From Acipenser ruthenus (Eukaryota; Chordata; Actinopteri; Acipenseriformes; Acipenseridae): 64,000 bases of DNA. The stretch is taken from NCBI RefSeq assembly GCF_902713425.1, contig NC_081217.1:21874159-21938158 (forward strand). The letters are read 5' to 3'. Shown here in pieces: positions 47,111 to 58,800 of the stretch (its first letter is position 1; each line of letters begins with the position of its first letter). The translations under genes and the position numbers were made by a program. The notes under the pieces were generated by a model that saw only the letters and a list, made by a program, of their open reading frames with translations, had not been told where the DNA came from and searched no databases.

Positions 47111-48890
47111 ACTTCTGTGCACATTCTGTGCAATGGGCCATCGGTAAACTTTTAAAAGGTCAATATATATGTAGTGCTGTTTGTGTTTATTAAATGAATG
47201 AAAAGCTGATAAAAAAATAATACTCATACATTACACTGCTAAAAATGCTTAACCGAGTTAGTACATCAAATTAAAAAATTCCCCGACGCAGACAACAATA
47301 ACAGGTGCCCGCTGTATCATTACTAAAACCCCCTAACTTCAGAAAGTCCGACTGTGGGGAGTAGTCTTTCCAGAAGCAGGGTCTGCGCTTCAGTAATTTC
47401 ACTGCGCAACCGCACAGGACACGGACGCTTCAGAGCAGAACCCGGCTCAACTCCAAAACCAACTGACTGACAGGACCCGAGACAACGGCTATACTGACAA
47501 GAGCCGCTTCAAAACAGCGTGTTGCGTTATTGAAATGACGTAGGTGTGGCTCTGGTTTATCCAGAGAGACTCGTTAAATACTGTGTCCGATTTGAACAGG
47601 TATAATAACCACGCCTAATTATCAAGGACAGGCTGCAACAGCGTAGCTGCGACATGACTCGTCTTGCCTTTTGTGTGCATCACAGCACCCTGGAGGCGCT
47701 CGTTAGTGGAAATGGACAACAAGCAGACTGATCATTAACTTGCTAGCTGGACCTTTGGGCATATTAGAATTCCAATAATTAAAAGGCAAAGTTTTTTTTT
47801 AATTAATTAAAATGAATACCTGGTTTTGGTAGTGCTATATATTTTTTTATTTTTTTTGGGGGGGGGTATTAAAAATGTCATCTTTTAAAAAAAAATGCAT
47901 TCGAGAACGTTATTCTTACAAGGGACAGAAAAAAAAGAAATTGCCTTGTATGAAAATGTTTATTTTTTTCAATAAAGATATTTCGTTTTTTGAGTTAAAT
48001 GAAAACAGAAATGTTTGCTTGATGTCAAAATCGATCTCCAATAAAACATTCAGTCGCTGAGTTAAATGAAACGCGTTTTTATTTATTGAAATATTCTTCA
48101 CAGAATGTTACATTTGGTTTGGGGTTGGTTTTTTCCTGTGCACGGAGTTTTTTTTTTTTTTAATTACCTGTCGTTTGGTTTTTCGCATTTTCAAGGTCAG
48201 TCTATTGATGAAACACACCCAGGTCCCAAAGGAATTCATCACAGTGCGCAGACACTAATCATGCTACTTGGGCATCATTAACAGACGCGTCACCGCTGTA
48301 AATTCAGAATCAGAGTTAACTATACAGAATAGTATAGAATAACAATTACCATTTGATGAGACAGATTTATGCAAAAAAAATGTGACTTACAGGCTGATGG
48401 GTGAGCGGACAGACAGACACCTCCACACATCACCCAGAATCTCATACTCTCAATAACTGAAACTAATCTACATAACAAAATCCATGAGCATAGCTAAGCT
48501 CTCTGGTGCTAAAACGTTCAAAACAGTTTAGCGCCAATTTTCAATACGAAAGCTAAATAACGTTAATACTAAGTTTCATGACTAATATATATTTTTTGGT
48601 TGTAATCCACAGCGGATAACAATCTGCAATAGGGTGTTGATGACAGAGATACACTGCCCTCTAGCGGTGCGATAGCAGAATAACGTTGTTTTATTGAAGC
48701 AGGAATGCCATTGTTCTGATAGTATTGTATAAGAACACATACATCCGCTTAAAACAATAAACATAGTATGACTCAAATACATATGTTATAATTGGCAGAG
48801 CAATAGTGCCGATCGTTTTCAACGTGGTTAAAAAAAAAAAAAGTGGACTTGATTGTCTTTATTATAGAATAAAAACAGAAGATTATGCAT
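47111..48890. other. intergenic between receptor and RNPEP
   Basis: No coding exon recognised. 5' UTR exons of the minus-strand receptor may lie here. The stretch 48405-48455 ('gacagacagacacctccaca') resembles repeats near 28020 and 21350. Short T and A runs occur. Confidence 0.4.
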
Positions 48891-48903
48891 GAGGGGAGAG
48901 CGA

Positions 48904-48910
48904 TATAAAA
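48904..48910 (+). promoter_or_regulatory. RNPEP: candidate RNPEP TATA box
   Basis: TATAAAA in 'gcgatataaaagcgcctgcc', about 200 bases before the RNPEP start codon. The match is by sequence only; no transcription start is known. Confidence 0.3.
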
Positions 48911-49104
48911 GCGCCTGCCAAATAAGTAATGCACGGCAATACTGACTGTGCATTTTCTCGCATGCGCACTACAGCACGGTGCGTGGGGGTGGCAACCGTT
49001 GCACCTTTATACAGTGCAGCTTGAGTGACGTGTTTTTCTAACGACGCTGTTTTCTTTGAGGAACAGAAATCCTCTCATTACCGAAGAGCCGCTGCAGTTG
49101 TAAA

Positions 49105-52100
49105 ATGGAAAATTCGGATCTAGCGCTTCATTCGGATAACGCGGAAGACGTGGCCACGTCCTCTAGTTTCCGTCAGTTTCAGCTCCGACACTTTCATCTG
49201 GAGCTGGACGTGGATTTTGACAAGAAGAACGTCTCCGGGAGAGAGCGGCTGGATTTGAAATGCATGCGGGACTCCCCAGAGGAGCTGGTGCTGGACATAC
49301 ACCCCACTCTGGTAGTGGAGGCGGTGTCCTATTCGCCGGGTAAAGCCGGTAACGCAGACTCGATCAAAATCGAGCATGAAACGCGGAGCTTTACAAGCTA
49401 CGGGACTTCGCTGGTTTTGAAATTCCCTGTTCAATGGAAACGAGGAGACGAGTTGCGCGTTGACATTGAGTACACTGCAACTGACGGGCCGGGGGTAAGA
49501 GTGACGTTTTCAAACTGCTGTTCTGTCGGTTCTGCATGCATTGCAGTTCTGTGCGGTGCGGTGCTACAGTGTACGCACTCTGTACTGCACAGAAACATAG
49601 CGTTCATTCAACACAGCGCTGGAGAATATTCAAAACCCACGATAAGCGAAACTGAAAGAAGAAAAAAAAATAGACGAATTAATTGAGCGTTACCCTAAAC
49701 CCTATACGATGCAGCGTGTGAGAGAGACGCTTTAATATGCAGATATGGTGTTATCACGAGCGACGGGTGTTTAACTATCTCTTATATAAAGAATGACAAA
49801 CCTGACCTCAATGGAGTTGTTTAAGAATTAGCTATAGGCGCTTGTTGTTGATATTCCCGGTGCTCAACAGGACTCCCCCCGTGAAGTGGCTACTCAGCCG
49901 CGGTGCAGGTGCACAGACCCGTCTCCTCTGCGCTTCATGCATTGTCCCGTCTCCTCTCTCACTCTCTCTCTCTCTCTCACACTCTATTTCTCTCTCTGTC
50001 TCTCCCCGGCGCTAGGTGTGCTGGCTGGATCCAGAGCAGACCGCGGGGAAGAACAAACCCTTTGTGTTCACCCAGGGTCAGGCGGTCCTGAACCGATCCT
50101 TCTTCCCGTGCTTTGATACCCCCGCTGTGAAAAGCACTTACACGGCCTCGGTGAAGGTGAGATATATATATAGATATTATATACACAGCGGCTCATGTTG
50201 TATTTGAAGAGCCCGTGCAGAAGGCACTGCTCCGTTCCCAGATGAATGTAAAGAGATGGATTGTTTCCCTGTAATTGCGCGCAGGTGCCGGAGGGGTTTA
50301 CAGCGGTGATGAGCGCGACCTCCCGGGAGCACAGGCAGGCAGACCGCACCTTCCTCTTCAGCATGGTGCAGCCGGTCCCCTCCTATCTGGTGGCCCTCGC
50401 GGTCGGGGACCTCGTCTCTGCGGACGTGGGGCCCAGGTGAGGGACACTGCCGGACACGGGGTCCAGCCTGCCTCCATGTCATTCATACTGCCCACACTGT
50501 GTTAATGACCCTCGCCCAACACTTTGAGATCTCCATTGATATCGATCTGAGCACTGGCATTGCTCTGTGCAAATAAGAACTAACTTCGTGTTTTGTTTTT
50601 TAAGCAAGTTCCCCAAGGCTGGTGAACTCTGTGTGCTCAGCATTGTGTCCGCAGATCCACAACACTCGACTGATTTCTTTATTGTTTTAAAAAGGGATAA
50701 GAGATTTACTTTGCCCTCATGAACTCGCGTCAGTGTGTCTGTGTTTCACAAGTTTTATTTCAGGCTCCACGTAGTCATGTCACGATTAGACAGACTTTAT
50801 ATCACTAACCTGCTACCTGGCTTCAAATGACATATGCTATTGTTTTGTGTACCCTTTATTTTCATAATGGTCCTGCAGATATTCAGATCATGTGTGTGTT
50901 AAAATGACCGCGATGAAAACGTACATTAAAAACACACTCCGTCCTGCAACACGACGTGTGATTACAGATATCCGGGCTAACAGGACTGTGTTTGAAATCC
51001 ATATTGCTCTGCTGCAGACCCCGCACGCTCAGCGACGCTGCAGAACGGTGTCTCTCGTGGACGCTTTGACGTCGCGCTGTGCACACAGCCTGCGTCACTG
51101 AGATTCTCTCCCCTGCAGGACACGCGTGTGGACTGAGCCCTGCCTCCTCCAGGCTGCTCAGCAGGAGTACGACGGGGTGATCGAGGAGTTCCTCGCCGTC
51201 GCAGAGAAGCTGTTTGGACCCTACGTGTGGGGCAGGTAGGAAAGCAGGCTGATCAGCACCAGCACAGTGCGTGTGTGTGCAGACAGCAGTGTGTTCTATT
51301 ATGAGTCATGAAATCCAAAACCAATTCCCTTATTAAAGGAATGCTTTGGGCCATATTTTCCAAGCGTCTTCTCCAGTCTTTAACTGACTCCTCCTGGCAG
51401 GTACGACGTGCTGTTCATGCCCCCCTCCTTCCCTTTCGGGGGCATGGAGAACCCCTGCCTCACCTTCGTCACCCCCTGCCTGCTGGCCGGGGATCGCTCC
51501 CTGGCTGACGTCATCGTGCACGAGATCTGCCACAGCTGGTTCGGCAACCTGGTCACCAACGCCAACTGGGGGGATTTCTGGCTGAACGAGGGCTTCACCA
51601 TGTACGCACAGCGGAGAGTCTGCACCCAGATCTACGGTGGGCACCCCACACACACACTGCTCCTTTTTCTAAGAGCCGGTGCCTAACCCCTAATTCACAC
51701 AACCGTTTCGCGGAGAAGGTTAGATATTTAAGGAACGATTTTGTTTTCCAGGCGCTGCCTACGCCAGTCTGGAAGCCGCTACGGGCCGATCTCTCCTCCG
51801 GCAGCACATGGACACCACCGGAGAGGAGCACCCTCTCAACAAGCTGCGTGTGCAGATCAAGCCAGGTGAGTGAGGCCCCGCGCAGCAGCGCCATCAATTC
51901 CCATGGGTCGGGGCAGCTCGCACTGCAAACACATGTTCTCAGCATTCCATGCCTGTCCTTTAGGAATAAAGAAGAAGGGTTTCAGATAGCGCCTCCTCCC
52001 GTGGTCTTTATCACATTACGCAGGGACTGGTCTGGTTTTAGTGACGGGAGTGGCTGGTTCGATTGCTGTCACTCTGCACACAGTGATCTCGTACAGAAGG

Positions 52101-54432
52101 CTGTTATAAGGGGTGAGATGCGCCAGCTCGCCACCCTCACTGCTGTCTCTTACGTGGCTCTCTGTAGGAGTGGACCCCGATGATACGTACAATGAGACCC
52201 CGTATGAGAAGGGGTTCTGCTTCGTGTCCTACCTGGCTCACCTGTGCGGGGAGCAGAGCCGATTCGACGCCTTCCTGAGGGTACGTGAAGGTTTGCACCG
52301 GCAGATCTAGAGAGAGATGCTGGGGTGTGTTCAAGACCCTTCAGACATAGCAAACAAATATTTCACCCTGAATTTGGCCAAACAGTACTCCTTTTCACAC
52401 AAAGAGAGATTCATGACTGCATTCGGTTTATACAAGAGTTCAGGAACAGATTCCCGGGACTGAGCGCTCCACAGAAATCAGGGGCTGACAGTCAGGTGAG
52501 GGTCACTGGTGTCCATCGGGCTGGTTTACCATTCCGAGTGCAGAAACAGCTGCGTGGGTTTGTGAGGGTCGCTGCTTTTCTTAAGACACCGCGGAGAACG
52601 GCGATCCACGCAAACGCAAGCCGCTGTGTCTTCAGTGGGCATGGTGAACGAGCCCGTTCTGCGGCATGACTCTCTCCTGTGGAGAGCTCGGTGGGCTTGG
52701 GGCAGCTCTAGTGCAGCTGTGGTTCAGTGCGTTGAGTGTCTCTGTGCTCTGCAGGGCTACGTGGACAAGTTCAAGTTCCGCAGCATTCTGGCTGAAGACG
52801 CTCTGGAGTTCTACCTGGAATATTTCCCTGATCTGAAGGAGAAAGGGGTTCACGAAATCGCAGGTAAGGACGGGTCAAAAGGGCTTTTAAGTGCCTTTTA
52901 CGGTCAAATCCAAAAAAATCAGCAGTCAGTTTGGGGAGGGGGCGGGACCACCGACTGTGGTTGTTAAAACACGACTCATGATAACGGCGGCGATTGGGAT
53001 CGTTGCAGATTTTGTTATCAGCAATGTCTCCCAGTGGCTCCCTTCTTGCAGGGCTGCAGTTTGAGAGCTGGTTGAACACTCCGGGCTGGCCCCCCTACCT
53101 GCCTGACCTCTCCCCAGGGATGACCCTCATGAAGCCCGCTGAGCAGCTGGCACAGTTGTGGGCTGCAGAGACCCTGGACCTCCCTGCCATCAAGGCTGTG
53201 GACACCAGCTCCTGGAAGACCTACCAGACTGTCTACTTCCTGGACAAAATTCTGGAGAACTCTCCCTTGCCCACAGGTAGGGCGGTGCTTTGAGATGTCA
53301 TGCTGCTGATACGATCATCATGGAACTTGGTGAGGACATTCTTTACTGCAAGTTATTGAGTGATCAGAAGTGTGTGTGCGCTCGTTTATAGTGCTTACAG
53401 GGTCAAAATTATCCCCAGAAAGAAACTGACAAAGCCTACCTTATAGGAACACGGGATATGTCCCTGTAATTTTTAAACAGATATTTCAAACATAAAAGTG
53501 CAGCAGTATTTCCTTTAGCCCCTATTCTGTAAGGCCAAATGAACGCCATAGTTTACATAAGCATTGTTTCAAATCAGGTCCTCCAAACAGAGTAGCCCAC
53601 TCATCTACACTGAATCTAAGTGCTGAAGGCTGTTTAAAACCCAGAAGGCTGTTTAACATGCACTTTGAATCTCTCTGCATCAAAGTCATCTGAGGAATAA
53701 TACAATCCCTACGGCACTGCAAGCACAGAACCTGAAGCGTTCAGAAGCTGTAGCGGTTTCCCTTTCAGAGATCTGGAGCAGGTGATCGGGGTGTTTGAAT
53801 TGCATTTTGTGTTCCAGGGAACGTGCAGCAGCTCGAGGAGCTGTACCCCAACGTGTCGAAGGCGAGGAACGCGGAGCTGCGTCTGCGCTGGGCTCAGATA
53901 GTCCTGAAGAATCACCACGAGCCGCAGTTCCACCAAGTCAGGAGCTTCCTGCACTCCCAGGTGGGTCCAGCCTGTTCCTCACAGGGCCTCTCCTACAGTC
54001 ACCTGGGGAGCTCCTTCCTGTCACACGGCAGCCAAGTCTCAGGTCACTTTATAGGAAGCATCTATTGCAATGAAGACCATGCTTGCAGAAGTGCCATGTT
54101 AGATAACGTGCACACTTACAGGGACACATGTACTGCTGTTTCTAAGCTCACACTGATAGCTTTGATTTTGAATTCACAGGTGGGGCGGGGTGGGGTGGGG
54201 TGGGGCGGGGTGGGGCGGGGCGGGGCGGGGCGGGGCGGGGCGGGGGTTCCACCTTACTGACATACTTGTGAAATGTATTTTTTAGGGAAAGCAGAAGTAC
54301 ACCCTCCCCCTCTACAGAGCCATGTGGAGCGGGACAGAGCAAACCAAAGCCCTGGCGATGGAGATATTCTCCTCTACAGCCAAGCAGCTGCACTCCAACG
54401 TTCGCAGCTATGTGAAGAGAATCCTGTCCTGA
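49105..54432 (+). CDS. RNPEP: RNPEP (aminopeptidase B), complete, 11 exons
   Basis: Zinc exopeptidase of family M1 that removes N-terminal Arg/Lys from peptides and acts in secretory and extracellular peptide processing. Exons 49105-49494, 50016-50156, 50285-50436, 51119-51235, 51401-51636, 51752-51865, 52168-52280, 52755-52863, 53052-53276, 53818-53960 and 54286-54432 join in phase to 628 residues (human 650). Visible motifs are GGMEN (281-284), the zinc site HEICH at 307-311 with the third ligand E330 in NEGF, spaced HExxH-X18-E, and a likely catalytic tyrosine at Y396 in PYEKGF. The C-terminal armadillo-like domain reads [15 protein letters not shown] and [18 protein letters not shown] has Cys where human RNPEP has Ser, a tolerated position. 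Strong match throughout, so the gene looks functional. It converges on TIMM17A. Confidence 0.97.
54179..54246 (+). other. RNPEP: G-run tract in last RNPEP intron
   Basis: About a dozen GGGG runs separated by T or C, just 40 bases before the acceptor of the terminal exon. It meets the four-run rule for G-quadruplex formation on the coding strand many times over. Confidence 0.85.
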
Positions 54433-54517
54433 GCCCTGCCTCCTCCAGCCCTCCGGAGAGAGAGAGATAGTCCTTTCACTTTTTATATTCCATCCTCAAC
54501 GGACCCCGCAGTTCTAT

Positions 54518-54523
54518 AATAAA
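54518..54523 (+). terminator. RNPEP: RNPEP polyadenylation signal
   Basis: AATAAA 86 bases after the RNPEP stop, within 'ctataataaaacattc'. It gives a short 3' UTR of about 0.1 kb. Confidence 0.7.
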
Positions 54524-54549
54524 ACATTCAGTCGAGTTTATCTTGTTTT

Positions 54550-55890
54550 TTCCTTTCGTTAAGATGCTCGCAACGTCAGGATTCCTCATCTTCCATGCTT
54601 TGAAAACAAAAGCTGGCAAGTTCTCCTTACGGTTGTTTTCACAGAACCTGCCCAAATTAACATCAGTTAGCCCAAGACTGGCGTCTGTACAACTTCCATT
54701 AGTTAAAATGGCACTAGAATGAAAAACAGTGTTAGTGTACCATGCAGACACTTACAGAATCAACATTAACCCTTTCTTTAGACCTTACCTATCAATTACC
54801 CAAGCACTGACGAAACAAACAGATACGAGACCACAATGGTTTTGTTAGACTGCATCTTTTTATATGACTGTTAGTACCCTATAGTGAATCTAGTTCTTTT
54901 TAGTGCCCTAAATTACAGAGATGAACACACAAAAGGATATGAGTATTTCTCCAGACTAACCCACATAAGGCACGACACTTGCTCCGGTACTAACTGCACT
55001 TCCAGATATTTGCAGTGAGGTTAGCAGCACACTTTCAGGTACCCAGTTTGCACACACGCTGCTGAGCAAGGAGGCACGCTTCTCAATGCAACCTGCCACA
55101 AAACAACATCCTCGCGTCAAGCTGCCTGCTTTCTGACTGAGCAGCGAAACTCAGCAAGACATGAGGGGGCTAGACCACAAGTTTGTTTTGTTGTTTAATG
55201 GAAAAAAAAAAAAAACCAACAACTATAATTTCTTGCTAAAACAGTAACAGATGTATAATACAGTTTGCTAACCAACAGATTACAAATAACGTCATGTTCT
55301 TACAGCAGTGTGGCACTGTAGTCACGTGGGTCTGGCAAACGCAGTGGGGGGAAAAAATGATTCATTACCCAAGGCAAGTTTCTCATAGAAGTAAACAGAT
55401 AATATTACTCTCCCATCCCTTCTCAATTAATTATAGCGGCTTATGCATCTGTCACAGTCACTCTACAGCAATAGAAAGGAAAGGGCAAAATATGGGGTTT
55501 ACATACTAAATACAATTTTGCGAAGCCTGTATGTACACTATATTACAAATTCAATAACAATACCAGACTATTTGTTTTCTTCTGTTTTTAACTGTGTTCC
55601 TGCTGACAGCGCACATAAAATCATGCCACCAAAGCAATTTAAATGAGACGTAATCCAGTCAAACAAACCGACACTGTACAGACAGCAGCACATCTCTAAA
55701 AGAAACACATTTATCTGCTCAAAACCTACGTTAACTTGTGCCATCAAAATATCTGGTTGCATTTGAAAAGTTCCTTCATGCAGTTTTTTTTTTTTTTTTT
55801 TAAGGTCCTTGGCATCCAAAATGGGTTCCTGATCCAATTTCTAAACATTTTTTATGTATAAAAAAAAAACCCTATTTGAGTTGCAATGTC
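54550..55890. other. interval between convergent RNPEP and TIMM17A
   Basis: No coding exon found. Part of it may be TIMM17A 3' UTR if the signal at its stop codon is not used. Contains A/T homopolymers at 55200-55215 and 55786-55802. Confidence 0.4.
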
Positions 55891-55896
55891 TTTATT
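55891..55896 (-). terminator. TIMM17A: AATAAA overlapping TIMM17A stop codon
   Basis: The terminal codons CAA-TAA-A form AATAAA on the minus strand. If used, the mRNA would have almost no 3' UTR. A conventional signal may lie further down in 54550-55890. Confidence 0.4.
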
Positions 55897-58800
55897 GATA
55901 CTGTCTGTAGTCACCGAAGGAAGGAGCTGGCATTGGAGCGGGTTCTTCAAACTGCGGACCTGAGGAGCGGAGAAACACAGTCAGTAAAAGATCAAACACA
56001 CCGAACGCAATCTACACCCTCCATGAGACCACAGCAGTGTAATGCACACACAGAGATACTGCCACATATAAATCTCAGAATCGCAGGAGAACTGTTTTTT
56101 TAACCCTTAAACTACTATCTTAAAGTAGCATACACTTAAGGACAGGAGTAACAGTTTTATGAAAGTCATTTTTCTAGGCTTTTGAGGTTTTTATACCTGT
56201 GAAGCCCTTACACATTTATCCAAAACTGCAGGCACTCACGCTGGCCACCCAAGAGCCGTGTCCTAATGGATTGCAAATTCATTCGACACAGAGAAGCTTC
56301 TGTGTGTTGGGTATAAATATATAGGTATTGCACGCGTGATCATTTGATCACAATGCTCTTGATTCACAAAGTTAAAGTCTTTAAAGTATTTTTTTTTAAT
56401 TAAATGAAACCAACAGCAACCTAGTACCTAATCATTTTAAAACAATTTTTAAAAAATGTGCCGTTGATATAGTGAGGCCCCAGGACTAAACAATTGATCC
56501 CTCAATCTCATTCTAAACTACCCGTCTTCCCCAGTGAAACGTACCAGTTGGAAACTGTGCCGAGGCAAATCTGGTTAAGAGAATCCCAGCTCCTTCGATC
56601 AATGCCAGCAAAATGCCTCCCATCGCTGCCGATCCCACCATTGCCACGGCGCCATCTAAGAAAAGAGGAATGAATCAAACACACACACTCCAGAAAATAC
56701 TGCAAGACGTGCCATTAACAAACACGATCCCAGCCTGCACTAAAACCCGAGCAACACACAAAGCACTGCTCTTTAGAAGCAGCCCAGCTAAACTGTGTTC
56801 AGCGCGACGCATTTCATTGATGTATTATTGAAACTGAACCACTCGTGCACAGCAGAACAAACCGGATTTTTTACATCATTAAAAAATCGAACGGACCACA
56901 GGGATGGCAATAAGACTCCTGTTGCATAGCAGTGTCACCCATTCCGGGTTTTAATAGGAGCCCCAGTGTGTAGGTTACAAGCTCAGGTGTGTCTTATTAA
57001 ACTCATAGTAAAACCAGGAATGGGTCAAACTGCTATGCACTGGGAGTCTTGCTTCCAGCCCTGAAACAGACGGTCCAGTTCTGGGACAGAATAACACTCC
57101 CATTGCTTGGGAGATTTCAGACGAGCTGAGCTGTGTGTTTTTTTTTGTAACTCCACCAGGCTCCTGACTGTTGATTTCAGTGTGTGAAGAGCTGCATTGC
57201 ATTGCATTGATTACTAAGCCCTTGATTTCCCGGCTGCTGTCTGAAACGTGCAGAATGGATTTGTTAAATGCAGGTCTCCTTACTTCTGGCTGCCAGGATG
57301 GCTCCGGTCATTGCGCCGCTCGTGATGGAGTTCCAAGGGTCTTCCTTCCCCCTCACTTTGACTAGGCTGCAGTCGATCATAGAGAACAAGCCTCCCCAAA
57401 CCGCAAAGCTGCCTGGTTACATAGAGAAGGACACGTGTATAGAGATGAGCAAAATAATTCACTTCACCTTGGAAACTTGGGGAATTTTAGCATGCGCTGT
57501 AGCACCACTTAGTGGGTGCATTTTGTAACTGACGTATTATTTATTTATTAATTTTTTTAATTGTTGCTTTTAAAAGTCTAATATAATCTTTTTTTGTGAA
57601 TCACTTCTAGATCAGGTCATCAAGACTTGGTTTAAAATGTCCACGATCCCAAGCATTTCATGCCAATGGATTGAAAACACACAAAAAATCCCTGATAACC
57701 TAACCATGACCTTGCACCAGCAGCATTAGGGAACTACTTTTACAAAACACCATCCAGAGAATGAAAGCTAAAATGCATAAGATTTTTTTTTTTTTTTGTA
57801 TGATTATAATTGTATTTTTTAATTGAGGGTTCATCCAGCTCCAGTGGACCAATGGCGGCGACTCAACATCTTCTGTGTTTTGTCTAGTCCATCCCCCATG
57901 TGCACAGAAAGGACATGAAAGGTCATCAACATGGGCAGGTGACCACCGTCCGCCACACTGCACTGCACGGGCTCCACAGCACCTGCCCTGGCCTGTGTCC
58001 TCAAAACACGAGCCACAGCGTGAATGACCCCCAATCTTCACTGAAATAAACCCCCAAATATCCCACTAGAACTCCAGCAACCCATTCCCAGCCTGATCTC
58101 TAACAGATCTCTGTTTCTAGCCTTGATGTCACGTTGAAGTCCCTGCCCAAGCAAGACAGCCTTCCCACTTGTAATAAATATGGAGGGCTGTGTTTATGAT
58201 CCAGCTCTGTTTATGAAGGCTCTGGGGGTGCGTGTTGCTTATCTATACAGCTCTTTCTAAGCAGTCACAAGAAAACATTCAATCTAGTGTGATTGGTCCC
58301 AACCCAGATCAAAACTTCCAGCGATGCACGACATTCGCTTACCTCCTAGCATCGGGGCCCGTGTTTTAATAGCCGTCACGCTTCCTCGCAACCTGTGGTT
58401 CATTCCCTGATAAAAACAACAACAACAGACAATTTCATGAGCGTTATGGGATGTGTCCTTGAGCCAGAGACGAGCGAATAAATAATGAAACATGTGAAAA
58501 GCTCAAGGCTGGGTTTTAAATGTTTGTGCTACACAGGAAAAGGGTTCTGATTAGAGGGCACATTGCTGGAATGACTTGCCGATATACTCTGGCAGATAGA
58601 CGTCATCGCCCCCACACTGTATCTGGAGCTCAATGTGGTCTCTGTGTTATCTAGTAAACACACTCCTGCTAGGATTACAGGGCTCCAATCTCCTTCTTGC
58701 AGAGTTGAGGCATTGACACTTACAGATGGTGAATTCCTAAATCCTTTGACAGCCTGGAAGATGCCACCACCGATGACACCCATGGTGAAGGCTCCTCCGC

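Noticed and set aside
53794-54260. 145-codon frame running through RNPEP exon 10 into its intron
   Set aside because: The exon ends at 53960 before GTGGGT; the continuation is intron, including the G-run tract.
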